Source of the DNA: Uloborus plumipes
Taxonomy: Eukaryota; Arthropoda; Arachnida; Araneae; Uloboridae
Assembly: GCA_038373865.1 (NCBI GenBank)
Contig: JAXGGA010003901.1
Span: 31,762-95,761, forward strand
DNA length: 64,000 nucleotides
Direction of reading: 5' to 3'
In this document: piece by piece, positions 34,553 through 46,231 of the stretch
Numbering within the stretch: position 1 is the first letter of the stretch
How the letters are laid out: each line of letters starts with the position of its first letter
Notes under the pieces: generated by a model
What the model was told of the DNA's origin: nothing
Seen by the model: only the letters and a program-made list of their open reading frames with translations
Databases searched by the model: none
Position numbers and translations under genes: made by a program

Positions 34553-35062
34553 GAAATAAAAACGTAACCATGGTAACAACATGAAAAGTTGATTTTCGTT
34601 GATAAAATAATTCATTTCATCTTTATTTTCAAATTTTATTCTCGAGCTTTAGCATTTTAAAATCGTTTGGCTTGCTTTGCTCAAGATAAGCCTTGAATTT
34701 CCGGGATTCTAAAAACAATTATTACAGCTCTTCTAATGCTTGTAGAAACTTCAAACTGATATCATTTTTAGCAGAAAATTTCAAGCTTTCGAATGACATA
34801 AGACTTTATTAAGACTTGAGAATGTGTATGAAATACTTCTTCCCCATTGTATAGAATTTGTATGAAAAATGAGCTAAGAATTCGAATAGAGAAACAACGA
34901 AATAGAATTTTCGAAAAAACGCTTCGAGACGCATACCCCCATGCTACGAACTAATTTTGTGCCAAATTTTATGAAAATCGACCGAACAGTTTAGGCGCTA
35001 CGCGCGTAACAGACAGACAGAAAGAAAGACAGACCCAACTTCAGCTTTATTATTACTAGAGA
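34553..35062 (-). mobile_element. Helitron, 5' half only
   Basis: Minus strand: 5' end A|TCTCTAGTAATAATAAAGC at 35062, then GTTGGGTCTGTCTTTC and GCGTAGCGCCTAAACTG. Homology to the 26.4 and 38.3 kb copies runs to GTTACCATGGTTACG near 34560 and then stops, so the 3' part is missing. Confidence 0.8.
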
Positions 35063-35214
35063 TAGAGGAGATATACTCTAAAATCATGTCTGTTGAAAAT
35101 ACAATCAAATGTAGCAGCAACGAGAAGTCCACCAAAATTAAATGAGTTTACTTCCCGCAAAGTATGCCAACCTAGCATTGATTTTCTACTGAGCTGTATG
35201 TATAATGGTATAAG

Positions 35215-36441
35215 GAGGGCCGAATTTAGCTCCATGCCGTCCTAGGCAGATTTGAAATCTGCAGCCAGCCCCCGTAGCCACACTAAAGAAGTAAAATTCC
35301 TTCACTCGAAAACAGCAACTGAAGCCTCTGAAAAAGTAGTGCCCTCAATATTAAAATGTTCCATCTTCTGAAGAAAGGATAACGTTTCATATTATTTAAT
35401 TTTGTACGTTCTTTATTGCACCCATAGACTTTCACTGTTCTAGGGTAGCAAATGATTCACATGGCTCCAATTTAAATAATATTTACAGTACGTCTACTAT
35501 ACATATTTACATATATAAATAAAAAAAATTTTCATTTGTTTACTTGATCGAAAGGTTCTGGGTTGCGGGGCTCATGATACGTTTGGAAACGCGAAACCCC
35601 AGGGTTTAGTTCCAAAGCACGCTTGTTACTCATGTCGCTGAATCTTCGCTGAGAACTGAACTTGAATGATTTGCGCATTGTCTATTTTCTCATTTCTGTT
35701 TTCTTTGTTTATAGTAGCATCTTTATCCTGTTATTATTATTTTTTCTTATATATGAATCTATTATTTTAATAATTTCCTTTATGTCACACGTTGGCACAC
35801 TTGAGTTTCTTACCACTACTCACTTTTTGATGGCATTTTATTTTAAAATTATTATTGAAAATTGTTCCAAAATTTCTAAAGTTTCCATTTTGAAAGTTGC
35901 CTACACAAAATATATATATCACATTTTAAAAAGTGTTTGAAGACTTTTTTATTCCTCTGCTTTTAATTTAGAATGTTTCCTTTATTTAGAACGACTCAGA
36001 TTTTTTCGCTGGTTATTCAGATTAGTTTGACTCCAAGATTTATTATTAACAGAAAACAATTTTCAAATACAATAATAATGTGTAAAAGAAAAAAAAACGC
36101 GTCAATCACTCAAGAAACCACAATTGAATAAACTTTAGTATGAAACCAAAAATCCAATCATGTTGCTAGTTTTTGCCAAACGCAATTGCGCCTGCTTTTC
36201 TATACAATCGAGGTCTGCTTTTCACCTTCAAAACTAGTTTTACACTAATAGATTGACGCGCTTAAAAAATATGTCATTTTCACAACATGTATGAAAGTAA
36301 ACATTATTAAATAATAAGAAAAGGATGTCGCTTAAGAAAAGAAGTATACTAATATTTTTCTTTCAAAAATAACAATTAAAAAAACATAGGAAAGCAAAAT
36401 TTGCCGCCCTAGGCAGCTGTCTAGTGGGAAATTAGGCCCTG
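35215..36441. mobile_element. Possible hAT-like element
   Basis: GAGGGCCGAATTTAGC at the left and GAAATTAGGCCCTG at the right are inverted. Both are followed inward by CCTAGGCAG and CTGCCTAGGGCGG. The flanking 8-mers agree only at about 5 of 8, so the insertion is old or the boundaries are approximate. No transposase was recognised in the 1.2-kb interior. Confidence 0.4.
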
Positions 36442-36539
36442 GATTTAATCTGCAAATAAATTTTCATATATAGGTGAATGTGGGACAAAATGAAATAGCA
36501 ATGCAAATTAAAAATGTAAAATATTTTCAGTTTTGGTCA

Positions 36540-36740
36540 TTACCGTTAATGATCTAGCAGTACACCGCCAACTCGTTCATTTCGATCCATGGACTGCAGC
36601 TTCGGGCTTATTATGCCCTCATCAGCATGGAATACGAAAGCAAACGAGTTGGAGGCAAAAATACTCTTATAGAGCCAAGAGAGCCGAGAAAGCATGTTCC
36701 TGCCTTAGCCCTTGCTTAGGGGCGGTTACTCACTACTTTA
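36540..36740 (-). repeat. Dispersed repeat (spider-like family), copy 1
   Basis: The reverse strand reads TTTCGTATTCCATGCTGATG then GGCATAATAAGCCCGAAGCT and GAACGAGTTGGCGGTGTACT. A diverged relative lies at 46.7-47.0 kb. From memory this is a common repeat in spider genomes; its class is unknown to me. Confidence 0.5.
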
Positions 36741-36996
36741 TACATCTAGCAGAATTTTATCTACGTTCTTTTTTTTTTTATTCCTGTTTAAAACAAATAT
36801 CTCTAAAGATCAAAGTATATAAATAATCAGAAACGTCATTTTTAAAGTATTGATGCACATCCACATGTTGTAATATTTTGTGATTTTTCAAAAATAATTT
36901 TCGCTAATATTATAAAACGATAAAGTTATTGGGATTTATAATTTTAGCAATGATTAAGGTCTACTGACGTCCAGTGCTGTACTTATTTAGTTACTA

Positions 36997-37969
36997 CTAG
37001 CCGGGTATCCGGTCCTGCCCGGATTTCTGCCAGGTAATGTGTTTCAGTGAAACCCATTCATAATTTTTTCAGCACTAAAGAGCACATCTATATATGTAAA
37101 TGGCTACTTTTGTAAACAATGGCTATTTTTTCTGTCTGGATAAACTAAAAAAAAAAACTGCATTACACACCATATACAAATGCAAGCTACAAATAATGTT
37201 TAGGTAAATAGGAAATGTTATAAGCTTGGCGTATTAAAATAAATATATATTTACAGTATCAATCGCTCTGGAGTCAACCCATTTCCAAATATTGCACGTT
37301 AAATAAGTCCCATTATTACAGTTTCTATACTTGTGATTTCAATGGTGAAAACTCAGTTGGTGAAAACATCTTATGTACCTAATTTAGAAAAAAAATTGAC
37401 TATAAACACTTTCTATTTTCAAACTGTTGCCAAAATTAATTCTCTTTTTATTTAGCCCCATTGTCGATTATTAGCACAGATGAATATAAAAATCCTAAGA
37501 AAGCAATAAATCTCATACCTACTCCAGAGAAGACTTGGTTCAAAATTTTCATTATGATTACTATAAATATTGTTAATCTTTCTTTTTTCTTTAGTCTCTT
37601 AACGCCTAGTGGCGCATGAGGCCGCTAGCGTGGCTTTCCAACCTGCACGGTTCAGTGTCGCTTCCCTAGCTCGCCCCCAGCTTGGCCAGCCAAAGGCATT
37701 TCGTTCTTGAATGGCCAAATATTGTTAATGCGAGGCAACAATTTTTTTCAGCAATGGGTTGAAAATTTAATAATTTAATGGGGAAATTACCTAAAATTTA
37801 CTGTTTTCTGTAATAACTTTTTAAAACCAAGTTTTTTAGAAATAAATTATAGTCTATCCTGATTCCTGTTAATGTAGCTATCTGCAGTGAAAAAATGGTT
37901 ACAATCGGTCCAGTAGTTTTGAAGATTATCCCGGACATACATACAAAAGTAATCATTTATGTATATAGA
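36997..37969 (-). mobile_element. Non-autonomous Helitron
   Basis: Minus strand: 5' A|TCTATATACATAAATGATTA at 37969. The 3' hairpin ATCCGG-gcagga-CCGGAT is followed by ACCCGGCTAG and T at 36997. Length 973 bp. A GC-richer patch at 37605-37700 (CTAACGCCTAGTGGCGCATGA) may be a separate insertion. No Rep or helicase. Confidence 0.8.
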
Positions 37970-38274
37970 TTAGAAGACATGCTTCGATTTTAAATCTTTA
38001 AAACAATTTGTCAAGTGCATGAAGGAGCAATCAAAAAGAGATAGTTAATTTCATGTACCTATTCGTTCATTTATTGAATCACTGATGTTTTTATTTATTA
38101 GTTAATGCATTCACATTCTCCTTTATTTATTAATTCAGTTATTGATTTATTCATTCACTTATTTTCTTATTTAATCACGCTTTTATTTCATCTTTCATTT
38201 TTCTCATATATTAATGTATTCATTTGTTCATCCCTTTTTTATTCACTCATTGATTTGATCAAAAATATTCTTAA
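37970..38274. repeat. Low-complexity TTCATT/TTTATT sequence
   Basis: From about 38055 to 38265 the sequence is an imperfect TTCAtt/TTTAtt tract without regular period, directly 5' of the next Helitron end. Confidence 0.6.
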
Positions 38275-38559
38275 CTAGCGGTACCCGAACGGCTTTGCCC
38301 GTGGTATAAAATTAAAAGTTCATTTATAAAATAATTGATATAGCAGAAAAAATGCTCTATTTAGTTTTATTCAACTATAATTCCTTCAAAGTGATATAAA
38401 GATCTGATATGGACCCCATACTACTTAATTTTACGTGTAAATTTCTTAGTAGATGCCTTAAGTGCTAAAATAGTGCTTGGAGTGAGCAAGATAACAATTC
38501 AAACATTTGTATCCCTAGTTTGCTACGAAACAATGCAAGAAAATGTTTTACAATGATTA

Positions 38560-38745
38560 ATCTCCTAAATATCGTCGATTTTAACATCATTCAGTGGATT
38601 TTTCGCAAAATATCGCCAACAGCGCCAAATTGAACCTAAATCAAAAAAAAAAAAAATCGCCAATTTGGCGTCAAATACTTGGCGATCAAAAGCTTGGCGA
38701 TATATCGCCAAGTGGTCGCGCCAATTCATATCACTTTTGTTAACC
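38560..38745. repeat. Cluster of inverted TTGGCGA/TCGCCAA motifs
   Basis: Within the first insertion, TCGCCAA or GCGCCAA and TTGGCG(A/T) occur repeatedly in both orientations, including CTTGGCGATATATCGCCAAG, a perfect 20-bp palindrome at about 38692-38711. CCAATTCATATCAC is then directly repeated at about 38719 and 38743. Confidence 0.8.
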
Positions 38746-39166
38746 AATTCATATCACCTTGCATTGAAAACACTGATTTACCCGATAAATGGGGTAAAAC
38801 ACCCCCTTGGAATATTCGAATGCAGCCCCAAGGGAGATGGACAAAAATAAGCCAAAAGAGAAAATAAGAACAATTTTGTTGGTAACAGGAACCAACAGAA
38901 ATCTTACCAAAGTTTAAAAGAAGAAGAAAGTTTTCTTTCCTAGCTTAAAAAACAAAACAATACATTTTCCGAAATGAAACACTTTAAAAAAACGATGCAA
39001 TATCGCAATTGATACGATATTTCGTTAATCTGTGCTTTAGGTACCCTTTTCTCGCTAAATGAACGATAGGCGCGTCAAGCGTGGTAACCCTAGCTATTTT
39101 GCGTAGTTGACTTTTTGAAAACGCGCCAAGCAGGGTCCCAAAGCATCTTCACCGGGAAAAAGACAG

Positions 39167-39453
39167 GGTTGCCAGAGAATTGGAACAAAAAAATACTACG
39201 CCTCCTCTAAAAAAAATATTACAAAATACTACTGTTTCCAAACGTTGCCAAAATCAATGTTGCTGAAATGCGAAATCTATGAAAATGAAAAAAAAAAAAA
39301 AAATCCGCCAAATCTTTTAATTAAGTCATTAGTATATTGGAAACAGGGTTGCCAGAAAAATACTACGCTCCTTATTTGGGCCGAAAAAATACTACCGTAG
39401 AATCAAAAATTCTACGTCTGGCCGTAGCCTACGAAGATTGACGCTGGCAACCC
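39167..39453. mobile_element. MITE with AGGGTTGCCAG ends, nested in Helitron
   Basis: AGGGTTGCCAG at 39167 and CTGGCAACCCT ending near 39453 are inverted. A further AGGGTTGCCAGA with AAATACTACG lies internally at 39346, so the element may be composite or a tandem of two. It lies inside the second insertion of the Helitron. Confidence 0.65.
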
Positions 39454-39980
39454 TGGAAAAAGAACGAAACAAAAATAAGTATGAACACGTAACCATAGTA
39501 ACAACATGAAAAGTTGATTTCCGTTGATAAAATAATTCATTTTATCTCTCTTTTCAAACAAATTTTATCCTAGAGCTCAACCATTTTAGAATCGTTTGGC
39601 TTGCTTTACTGAAGGTAAGCCTTGAATTTCGGGATTCTAAAAACAATTATTACAGCTCTCCTGATGATCGTAGAAACTTCGAAAAAACTTCATTTTATGC
39701 AGAAAATTTCAAGCTTTCGAATGACATAAGACTTGAAAATGTGTATGAAATATTTCTTCCCTATTTTATCGAATTTCCGCTAAGAATTCGAATAGAAAAA
39801 GAACGAAATGGAATTTTCGAAAAATCGCTTCGAGGTGCAAAACTACATGCTACAAACTAATTTTGTGCCAAGTGGCATGAAAATCGACTGAGCGGTTTTG
39901 GCGCTACGCGCGTAACAGACAGAAGGAAGGAAGGAAAGAAGGACAGACAGATCCACCTTCAGCTTTTTTATTAGTAGAGA

Positions 39981-42783
39981 TAACTAAAAAAAAAAAATCA
40001 TTAGAAAACATAAATAAATAAAAAGAAATTAAAAAGAACCACTTTTCCCCGTGGGGGAAAAAAGCGAGAAAATTCCTTTTTATGTATTTCTTTATTGATT
40101 GATTGATTAGATGTTTTGAAAATACGAATTTACTGCCAAAAATGAAAAATAATGTTTTAAGTGTTAAAAAAAGTACATTACTCTTTCTTTATGTAGTTTG
40201 ATTTTAAAAAACAAGATCATAATTTTTTAGATCATAATTTTTGGTGAGCAAAAAATAATAATACACTGGTAAAGGCATAAGGCATACGAATGCTTTCCTG
40301 TTTTTAAAGAATAATTAAAAATACTCCAGAAACCAGCAATATTTAGTAAAAATTAAAGGACGGAGAACGCTGCTGATTAAAATGAAAAAAAGTGCATTAT
40401 TGTGCTGATTTTTTTATTCCGTTTTCACCAATTTAGCAAATCATCTTCGCTTCGAAATAATCATATCCTCTCCACTTTTGCCGTGCTACCTAATTTATTC
40501 TACAGTAATCTGGAGCTATTATGTATTTGCTACTGGATGCAAATGTAAAGGCTGACTTTAACAGGGAGTTCTTTCCGAAAGTTTTGATCTGAATCCTGAA
40601 CTACAATCTAGCGCCATCTACATGCGAAACATCAAACCTTTACGTAAATATGAAACGGATTTTTTTTTCTCTTAGAAATAGAAATGTCTTGCTTGGATGA
40701 AAAAACCTTTCATTTACTAAGTAATCACTGAATTAAATTTATGCTTGCGCATTCATGCTTTTTTTTTTTGTAAGGAAACTTTTTTTTCGTTTGTTCATTT
40801 GTTTGCATAGCTTTGAAAATAAATTACGCTAATCGAGGTATAAGTAATCAATCATGTTTGATTCAAGTGCTATATTGCTGTATAGGGCACCTATAATCAA
40901 GATCCGATGGCAGGACCCAGTCAAAATGATATCCAGGTCTTAGTTGAATTTGATGACAATCTCAGAAGAAATCCGAATTTTTTCAAAGAAGTAATTTCCA
41001 AAAAAAAGAGGGGGGTGGGGGTGCTTTTTTGTGCCTCTGAAATTGTAGTGCCTGGACCCACGTATCCTGGAAAGTTAATAAAGCAATTCATTTCGCTCCA
41101 AATCAAAACTTTTTATCTTATTACATTGGGGCACTCGTGAACGATTCAATATGATCTGATGCACATAATATGTTGAAATATATTCACAATCAACCTTTAT
41201 CAAGAGATTTTCTGAGTCATAAAGCAAACGTAATAAAAATAACTTAGAGCTTTGAAAATAGGAAAGAACAGCAGAAAAACAGGAATTTTCTTCCAACGTG
41301 AAAATGCACCATCTACCCATCGTCCTGCCAGCACCCTTTAAATATCGTTTCACTGTAGCAGTACTACTAGTGCCGTGAAGAAAACTTTACCATTCGAAAG
41401 TAGCTCGATTGAATACGGCGTAATAAGCATCCCGTCGAAATACACATTTTTTTATTCATTCAGTAATTTATATTTTAATACAAGGTGAACTTGAAATTTT
41501 AAAGATGTCAAAGTCATTTTACATTGAGTTAGTTACATCTGTTGAAATTGTTAGGGGTATCTTTTTTTTAATCTGTTCTCTCGTAAAAACAAGATATGCA
41601 AAAAATTAAATAATTGATAATAATAGTTGAAAGTTGAATTAAGCTGGTTAAAAAGGATTAATAAAATTAGCAATATTAACTGTGAATTTCATTAACTGTA
41701 AATTTTTACTAATTTCCTCGTGCTTATATTTTTAATTTCTCCATGTTGTAATGTCGAATTTATGTTTTAAAAACTTCTCTAAAGCTAAAATGAATTTATT
41801 TCTCTTTCCATGCAGATTATTATTTCTGAGCGAACACCCCCCCCCCCCTCTTATTATCTCTAAATGCTGTTCAACTGTGAATCAATAATAATTATAAATT
41901 TTAAAGACTAAAAATTATTTTACTGAACCAGTGTTGACTTTCACTTTCCCTTAAATTTTACGAAGTTTTAGATAGTCAAACTTACAAAATCTGTTCAATA
42001 CAATAGATTTTTTTTATTTCATACTGAATAAAGTATCTATATTTAAAAACAGCGAACAAACTTTTTTTTTTCTTTTTTTGAATTACGAGAAAAAAAAAGA
42101 TGGGGGAGGGGTGGTAATTTATGAAGCATTGATTTTGAAATCACATGCAACTTACAAAATAATGCTTTAAAACAGATCACGTGAACGAAAAAATTGTTTA
42201 AGAATTTTCGATTTTACAGTGAAAAGTAAATAAACTTTCAAAATATCATTAAATCTGTTTTTTTTTTTTTTTTCATTCTTTAACTTTATATTTATATTGA
42301 TTTTACTTATTTATTTATTCAATTTTTATCACTAAGCATAATTTTCATGATTGCATTAAATTATTAAGATTTAAAGCAGAAAGATGTAAGCTAATATTTT
42401 ACTTTATGAAAAAATCCACCGCTTCATTCAACTGAAATCCGTTCATAGTTCTTCAAAGTTAAACATTTAAAGACCACGAGACACATGCGTTTCCTAAGTT
42501 CAAAATTTATACTATAAGTGTTAGAGCTAATTAAACACAAAACATTTGTAAATTATATTTTTCCCGTGTTTTTGAGACATCAGAATTTTATACTATCAAA
42601 AAAAGTCAATTGTTTAAAACGTAAACTGGAAATTCATTTCGAAATCGTTGTAGATGAAATACATCGATTGAAAATATTGTTGTCATTTTTCTATTTTTAT
42701 CCAAGGTTATTTTTTAATTGCAGAATAAATGTGAGCAATATATTTTATTCAAATACTTCTGAGTTGAACTGAACTGAGCAGTA
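39981..42783. other. Unannotated AT-rich sequence
   Basis: Contains a hairpin CTTTTCCCCGTGGGGGAAAA at 40042, poly-T tracts at 40760 and 42260, and a C-run at 41839. The ORF at 40907-41140, beginning MAGPSQNDIQVLVEFDDN, is charged but unrecognised and could be a repeat or exon fragment. Confidence 0.4.
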
Positions 42784-42929
42784 AGGGCCCTGCTCCACAT
42801 TGACGTAAAGCAGAAAAATAAAGCAGAAACGTAAAATAGATTACATAGTGTTTCTATGGAAAGTACCCCGATTTTCGGTTTCTGCCTTCGGTTTCGGTCG
42901 CGTTTTACGCTGATGTGGAGCAAGGCCCT
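42784..42929. mobile_element. Short MITE with AGGGCC(C/T)TGCTCCACAT ends
   Basis: AGGGCCCTGCTCCACATTGA at the left and its inverse ATGTGGAGCAAGGCCCT at the right bound 146 bp. The ACGTAAA/TTTACGC pair continues inward. No target duplication could be confirmed. Non-coding. Confidence 0.65.
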
Positions 42930-43247
42930 AAAGGAACCAAATTTCGGAAAATCTTTAGGATTCTGCATCTCTAAATTGAGTGATTTTCTACCGGCTGTGT
43001 GGTCGACTGGTGCTCAGAGATTTTTGCTCCTCCACGCGCAATTTTTTTTTCTTAATTTAAAAAGGAGGGGGAAGGAGAATAAAAGTATTGAATTAAATTG
43101 CTACTAATTATTAAAAAATATGAATTAAAAGTACTCCTTAATTAGAGAGCTCACCACATACTCCCCCCCCCCCCTTTTGAATTTTTATGTCCAATTAACA
43201 TAACTAACAATATAAAACAGCAGCCGAACACTTTGTACTGTGAAATG
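42930..43247. other. Unannotated sequence
   Basis: Poly-C run at 43164-43174; no other feature. Confidence 0.4.
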
Positions 43248-43636
43248 AGTAAAAATAGACAACGTTTAAAAAGTACAAATAAATACGAATATAAGAGTTT
43301 AAAAACTCAGCAAACAGCTGTTTCGGGGCTATAAACTGCAAGCCCCATCATCAGTGTATAAAAATAAGAATAAAAAGACAGGTTCACATGCCAAAGACTG
43401 ACAAGTGAACAAGGGAACTAAGCTGAACCAGAATAAATACTTCTAAGAGGCTTATTTATTCTGGTTCAGCTTAGTTCACTTTTTAGTCTTTGGCATGTGA
43501 ACCTGTCTTTTTAATTTTTATTTTTATGCACTGATGATGGGGCTTGCAGTTTATAGCTCCGAAACAGCTGTTTGCTGAGTTTTTAAACTCTTATATTCGT
43601 ATTTATTTGTACTTTTTAAACGTTGTCTATTTTACT
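43248..43636. mobile_element. Near-perfect palindromic fold-back MITE
   Basis: Arms of about 190 bp meet around a spacer of about 13 bp (near 43440-43452). The outer ends are AGTAAAAATAGACAACG and CGTTGTCTATTTTACT. Paired interior blocks include CAAACAGCTGTTTCGG and GAACCAGAATAAATA. I see one 8-bp indel and a few substitutions between the arms. The flanks include AACATAACTAACAATA (left) and ACTAACTATGTGTTAATA (right). No coding capacity. Confidence 0.85.
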
Positions 43637-44876
43637 AACTAACTATGTGTTAATAATATTATTGACAATAATATGAAAATTGGTTCTAAACAATTTGATA
43701 AAATATTGAACTTATTTTGTGAGAACTGGGAAAATGGAAAGAAAATCTTCTCTCAGAAATAAATTACTTATTATTTCTAAACTTGGAATTGTATAATGGA
43801 GAAAAAACAGTGATGGCAACATTGGTAGTAAAAAAACGATCATCCTTATCATTAATCAGCTCAGCCGATTAATGGGCCGATTATCAACAGCTGATTAATC
43901 GATAATCGGTAATCAATCAATTTGTTTATCGGTGCAACTCTAATAACATCCACGACATCATTTACTTGAATTTTGTGGTCCATTTTCGTAGTTTTCTTTG
44001 GTTTTTCAGCAACGTGTATTATTTATGTAAAATTACTACAACTACATTTACGTGTCCAATTCTTAACATTCAAATATTGTTTTTAGTTCTTTAACATCAA
44101 GTAAAATTTAATTCATATAATTTGTAATTCATTCATTATTATTGTTATTTGAGAAAAAGGAAAGAAACAAAAGAACCCTCAGCCACGGCAGTTTTCTTCA
44201 CAAGTGTCTAAATGTTCCCGAGTAATTTTTTTTTCTTTGCAGAAAGGGGAGGGGGAGAGTAAACCGATGCATTAAAAAATCATATGTTTTTAACAATCGG
44301 TAAATTTTCAGGTTTTTTTTTTTTTTTTTTTTTTTTGCAGGAAAAAAAAAAACAGAAAAAAAAGAAAAAGAAAAAAAAACAGCACCAGTCCGATGGTCAA
44401 AACTGTTTTATAAATGATGTTTTAATATATCAGAAAAAAGACATACATCCAAGACCTATCCTATGACGCCGCCTGGGAAGTCCACCGGCCCCTGCTCCTT
44501 CGTTTGATGGCCACCATGTCCAGCACACACACTCACAGACCTATCGCAATTCGTCATTGCAAAAAACATAATTTGGATTCAAGATGTCAAAATTCTAATT
44601 TTTCTAATTATTTTCAAGTTCGTAAAATTAGCAATAAAAATTAGAAAAATCAACTACAAAAATTGTATCTAATCCCCCTCTTACCCCTGCCTATTTTACG
44701 CATTAACGTACCAAAACCCACGACTTAACAATATTGAATTGAAAATCCTCTTTTACAAACAATAACCCCCAATCTCAGCAAGAAACATGTAAGATTTGAA
44801 TATGAACAATAAACATTCACACTCGAGATTCAACGCAGACACCCAGAGCCCGACCCTTTTGCAAGCCTGAGTGATG
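43637..44876. other. Unannotated sequence with a hAT-type end and homopolymers
   Basis: At 43850-43950 the reverse strand reads TTAGAGTTGCACCGATAAAC followed by nested CGATTAATCGG palindromes, like the end of a hAT element; a relative is at 47.46-47.53 kb. A T tract then an A/G-rich tract lie at 44313-44385. Confidence 0.4.
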
Positions 44877-45131
44877 CTACTTGTAAATCATTTTCCAACC
44901 CGGGGCGTCTGCCTCTTCGCACTTGGCATTTCTTTTAATAAACCCTTCAATCCGATCAAGGATGCTGTCAAAATAAGGATGCTCGCTCACTTTGCACCGT
45001 GCCTTATATGCATAACTAAGGGGCGTGAGTGCTCCTTGGAAAAGCTGTAGGGTGATCCTCGCGGATCGAACTCCTTTTCTTTTGGTTGACATGAGCAATA
45101 AAATAGTTTCTCGTGGCCCCGAGAAATGACA
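44877..45131 (-). CDS. Candidate host coding exon, unrecognised protein
   Basis: An open minus-strand frame of about 85 codons, in DNA markedly less AT-rich than its flanks, ends at a TAG at 44877. The peptide has real-protein character: CHFSGPRETILLLM, then RITLQLFQGALTPLSYAYK, then HPYFDSILDRIEGFIKRN and EEADAPGWKMIYK. A candidate splice acceptor (TCTATGATCTCCAG) immediately precedes 45131, with an in-frame stop 15 bp further up, so this may be a terminal exon. An internal ATG at 45092 is the alternative start. No AATAAA was seen within 200 bp downstream. Transposon origin is not excluded. Confidence 0.35.
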   Translation of the reverse strand, partial: CHFSGPRETILLLMSTKRKGVRSARITLQLFQGALTPLSYAYKARCKVSEHPYFDSILDRIEGFIKRNAKCEEADAPGWKMIYK

Positions 45132-46230
45132 CTGGAGATCATAGATTTATGTTTGATGCGTTTATTGATTATGGAGGATTTTTTTTTCTCAGTTACCTGA
45201 GTTGATTGAATGTCATTTTATTAAGTTATAGTGAATAAATCACTGCTTTTATTAAAACTGAAATTTTGATTTTCATTCCTTAGAATTAAAAAAAAAATGA
45301 ATGAAAATTTTTCAAGAAACAGAAGAAAAATCCAGTGCTTTTGCAAATTTTGAATAAGTTTTGATCACGATTTAGTGATCTATTTTCAATAGTTCTCTTG
45401 ATAAAAATTAAGCAATGTAATATGAATTGTTTTCTATATTTTGTAATGGAGAAAAAAGAAGACAAGTCCTATTACATAGTTTACTTTTGTCAAACCTTAT
45501 TTTTAAAAACTACAATCAACACTTTATCCGCCCCGCATTTTTCTTCTTATTTTTCATCTTTTTCTTTTTTTCACTTTATATATTACGTTTTTATAAGAGC
45601 TTTATTTTCAAGGTCAACAATCATTTTTTTCATGCCAACAGCGTAAAATGTTTGAGTAGCATCTTTTTTCCAAATTAAAACGTAATATTAAAAGAAAAGT
45701 TTACTTATTAAATTGTATATTTTTTAAATTGCGTTTAGGTATATTCTAAAATTTTGAATGAAGTTTGGAAACAGGCATATATTTTTCATGATATTTTATA
45801 TAATACAATGTTTCAAATAAATATCTCTTCACTCTCTCTTGTAAGTCGGCTAAAACAACTTAATGATTTTTTTTTTCAGTTTCCTCTGCTTCTTGCAAAT
45901 TATAAACGAAAGAAAAAGTCTCCAATTGAAGCAAAATAAAAATATTTTTCTGCTTCATCAAGCTCTTCAGAAAAGAATCAGCGAAAATACACAGGCGTGA
46001 CCAATTCTTTCCTAATCACTTTATCCATAATCCGATTAACAATAAGTGATAAGATGGTGCTGAATAGCACAAAAAACTGTAAGACTAATCGTTGACTAAT
46101 TGTTGGTTCGGTACAAAATTTGTTACTGGGATGTTTAATTTTTAGGCACGCAATATGCCAGAAAGTGTTAGCTCTTTCAATTACTTATGATAAAAATAGC
46201 GATTCTTCAGGATTTTATGAAACAGGCTGC
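45132..46230. other. Unannotated AT-rich sequence
   Basis: Only low-complexity open frames (for example 45398-45678, Phe-rich). If the neighbouring exon is real, this would be intron. Confidence 0.4.
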
Positions 46231-46231
46231 T

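Larger units (their letters stand above)
38275..39980 (-). mobile_element. Helitron carrying two nested insertions
   Basis: Minus strand: 5' A|TCTCTACTAATAAAAAAGC at 39980. The 3' hairpin ACGG-gcaaag-CCGT is followed by CTAG and T at 38275. Compared with the copy at 26.4-27.4 kb it has about 445 extra bp at about 38401-38845 and about 420 bp at about 39030-39453, with matching Helitron sequence resuming on both sides. Length 1706 bp. Confidence 0.8.

Noticed and set aside
36533..36826. 97-codon frame
   Set aside because: Lies in the spider-type dispersed repeat, whose relative at 46.7 kb does not keep the frame.
40042..40064. Rho-independent-terminator-like hairpin CTTTTCCCCGTGGGGGAAAA
   Set aside because: Bacterial terminators do not apply here; probably a chance or repeat-derived hairpin.
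42000..42320. Possible replication origin or matrix attachment AT-rich stretch
   Set aside because: AT-rich composition is general in this window and no specific signal distinguishes it.
44284..44466. Open frame across poly-T and poly-A tracts
   Set aside because: Low-complexity artefact.
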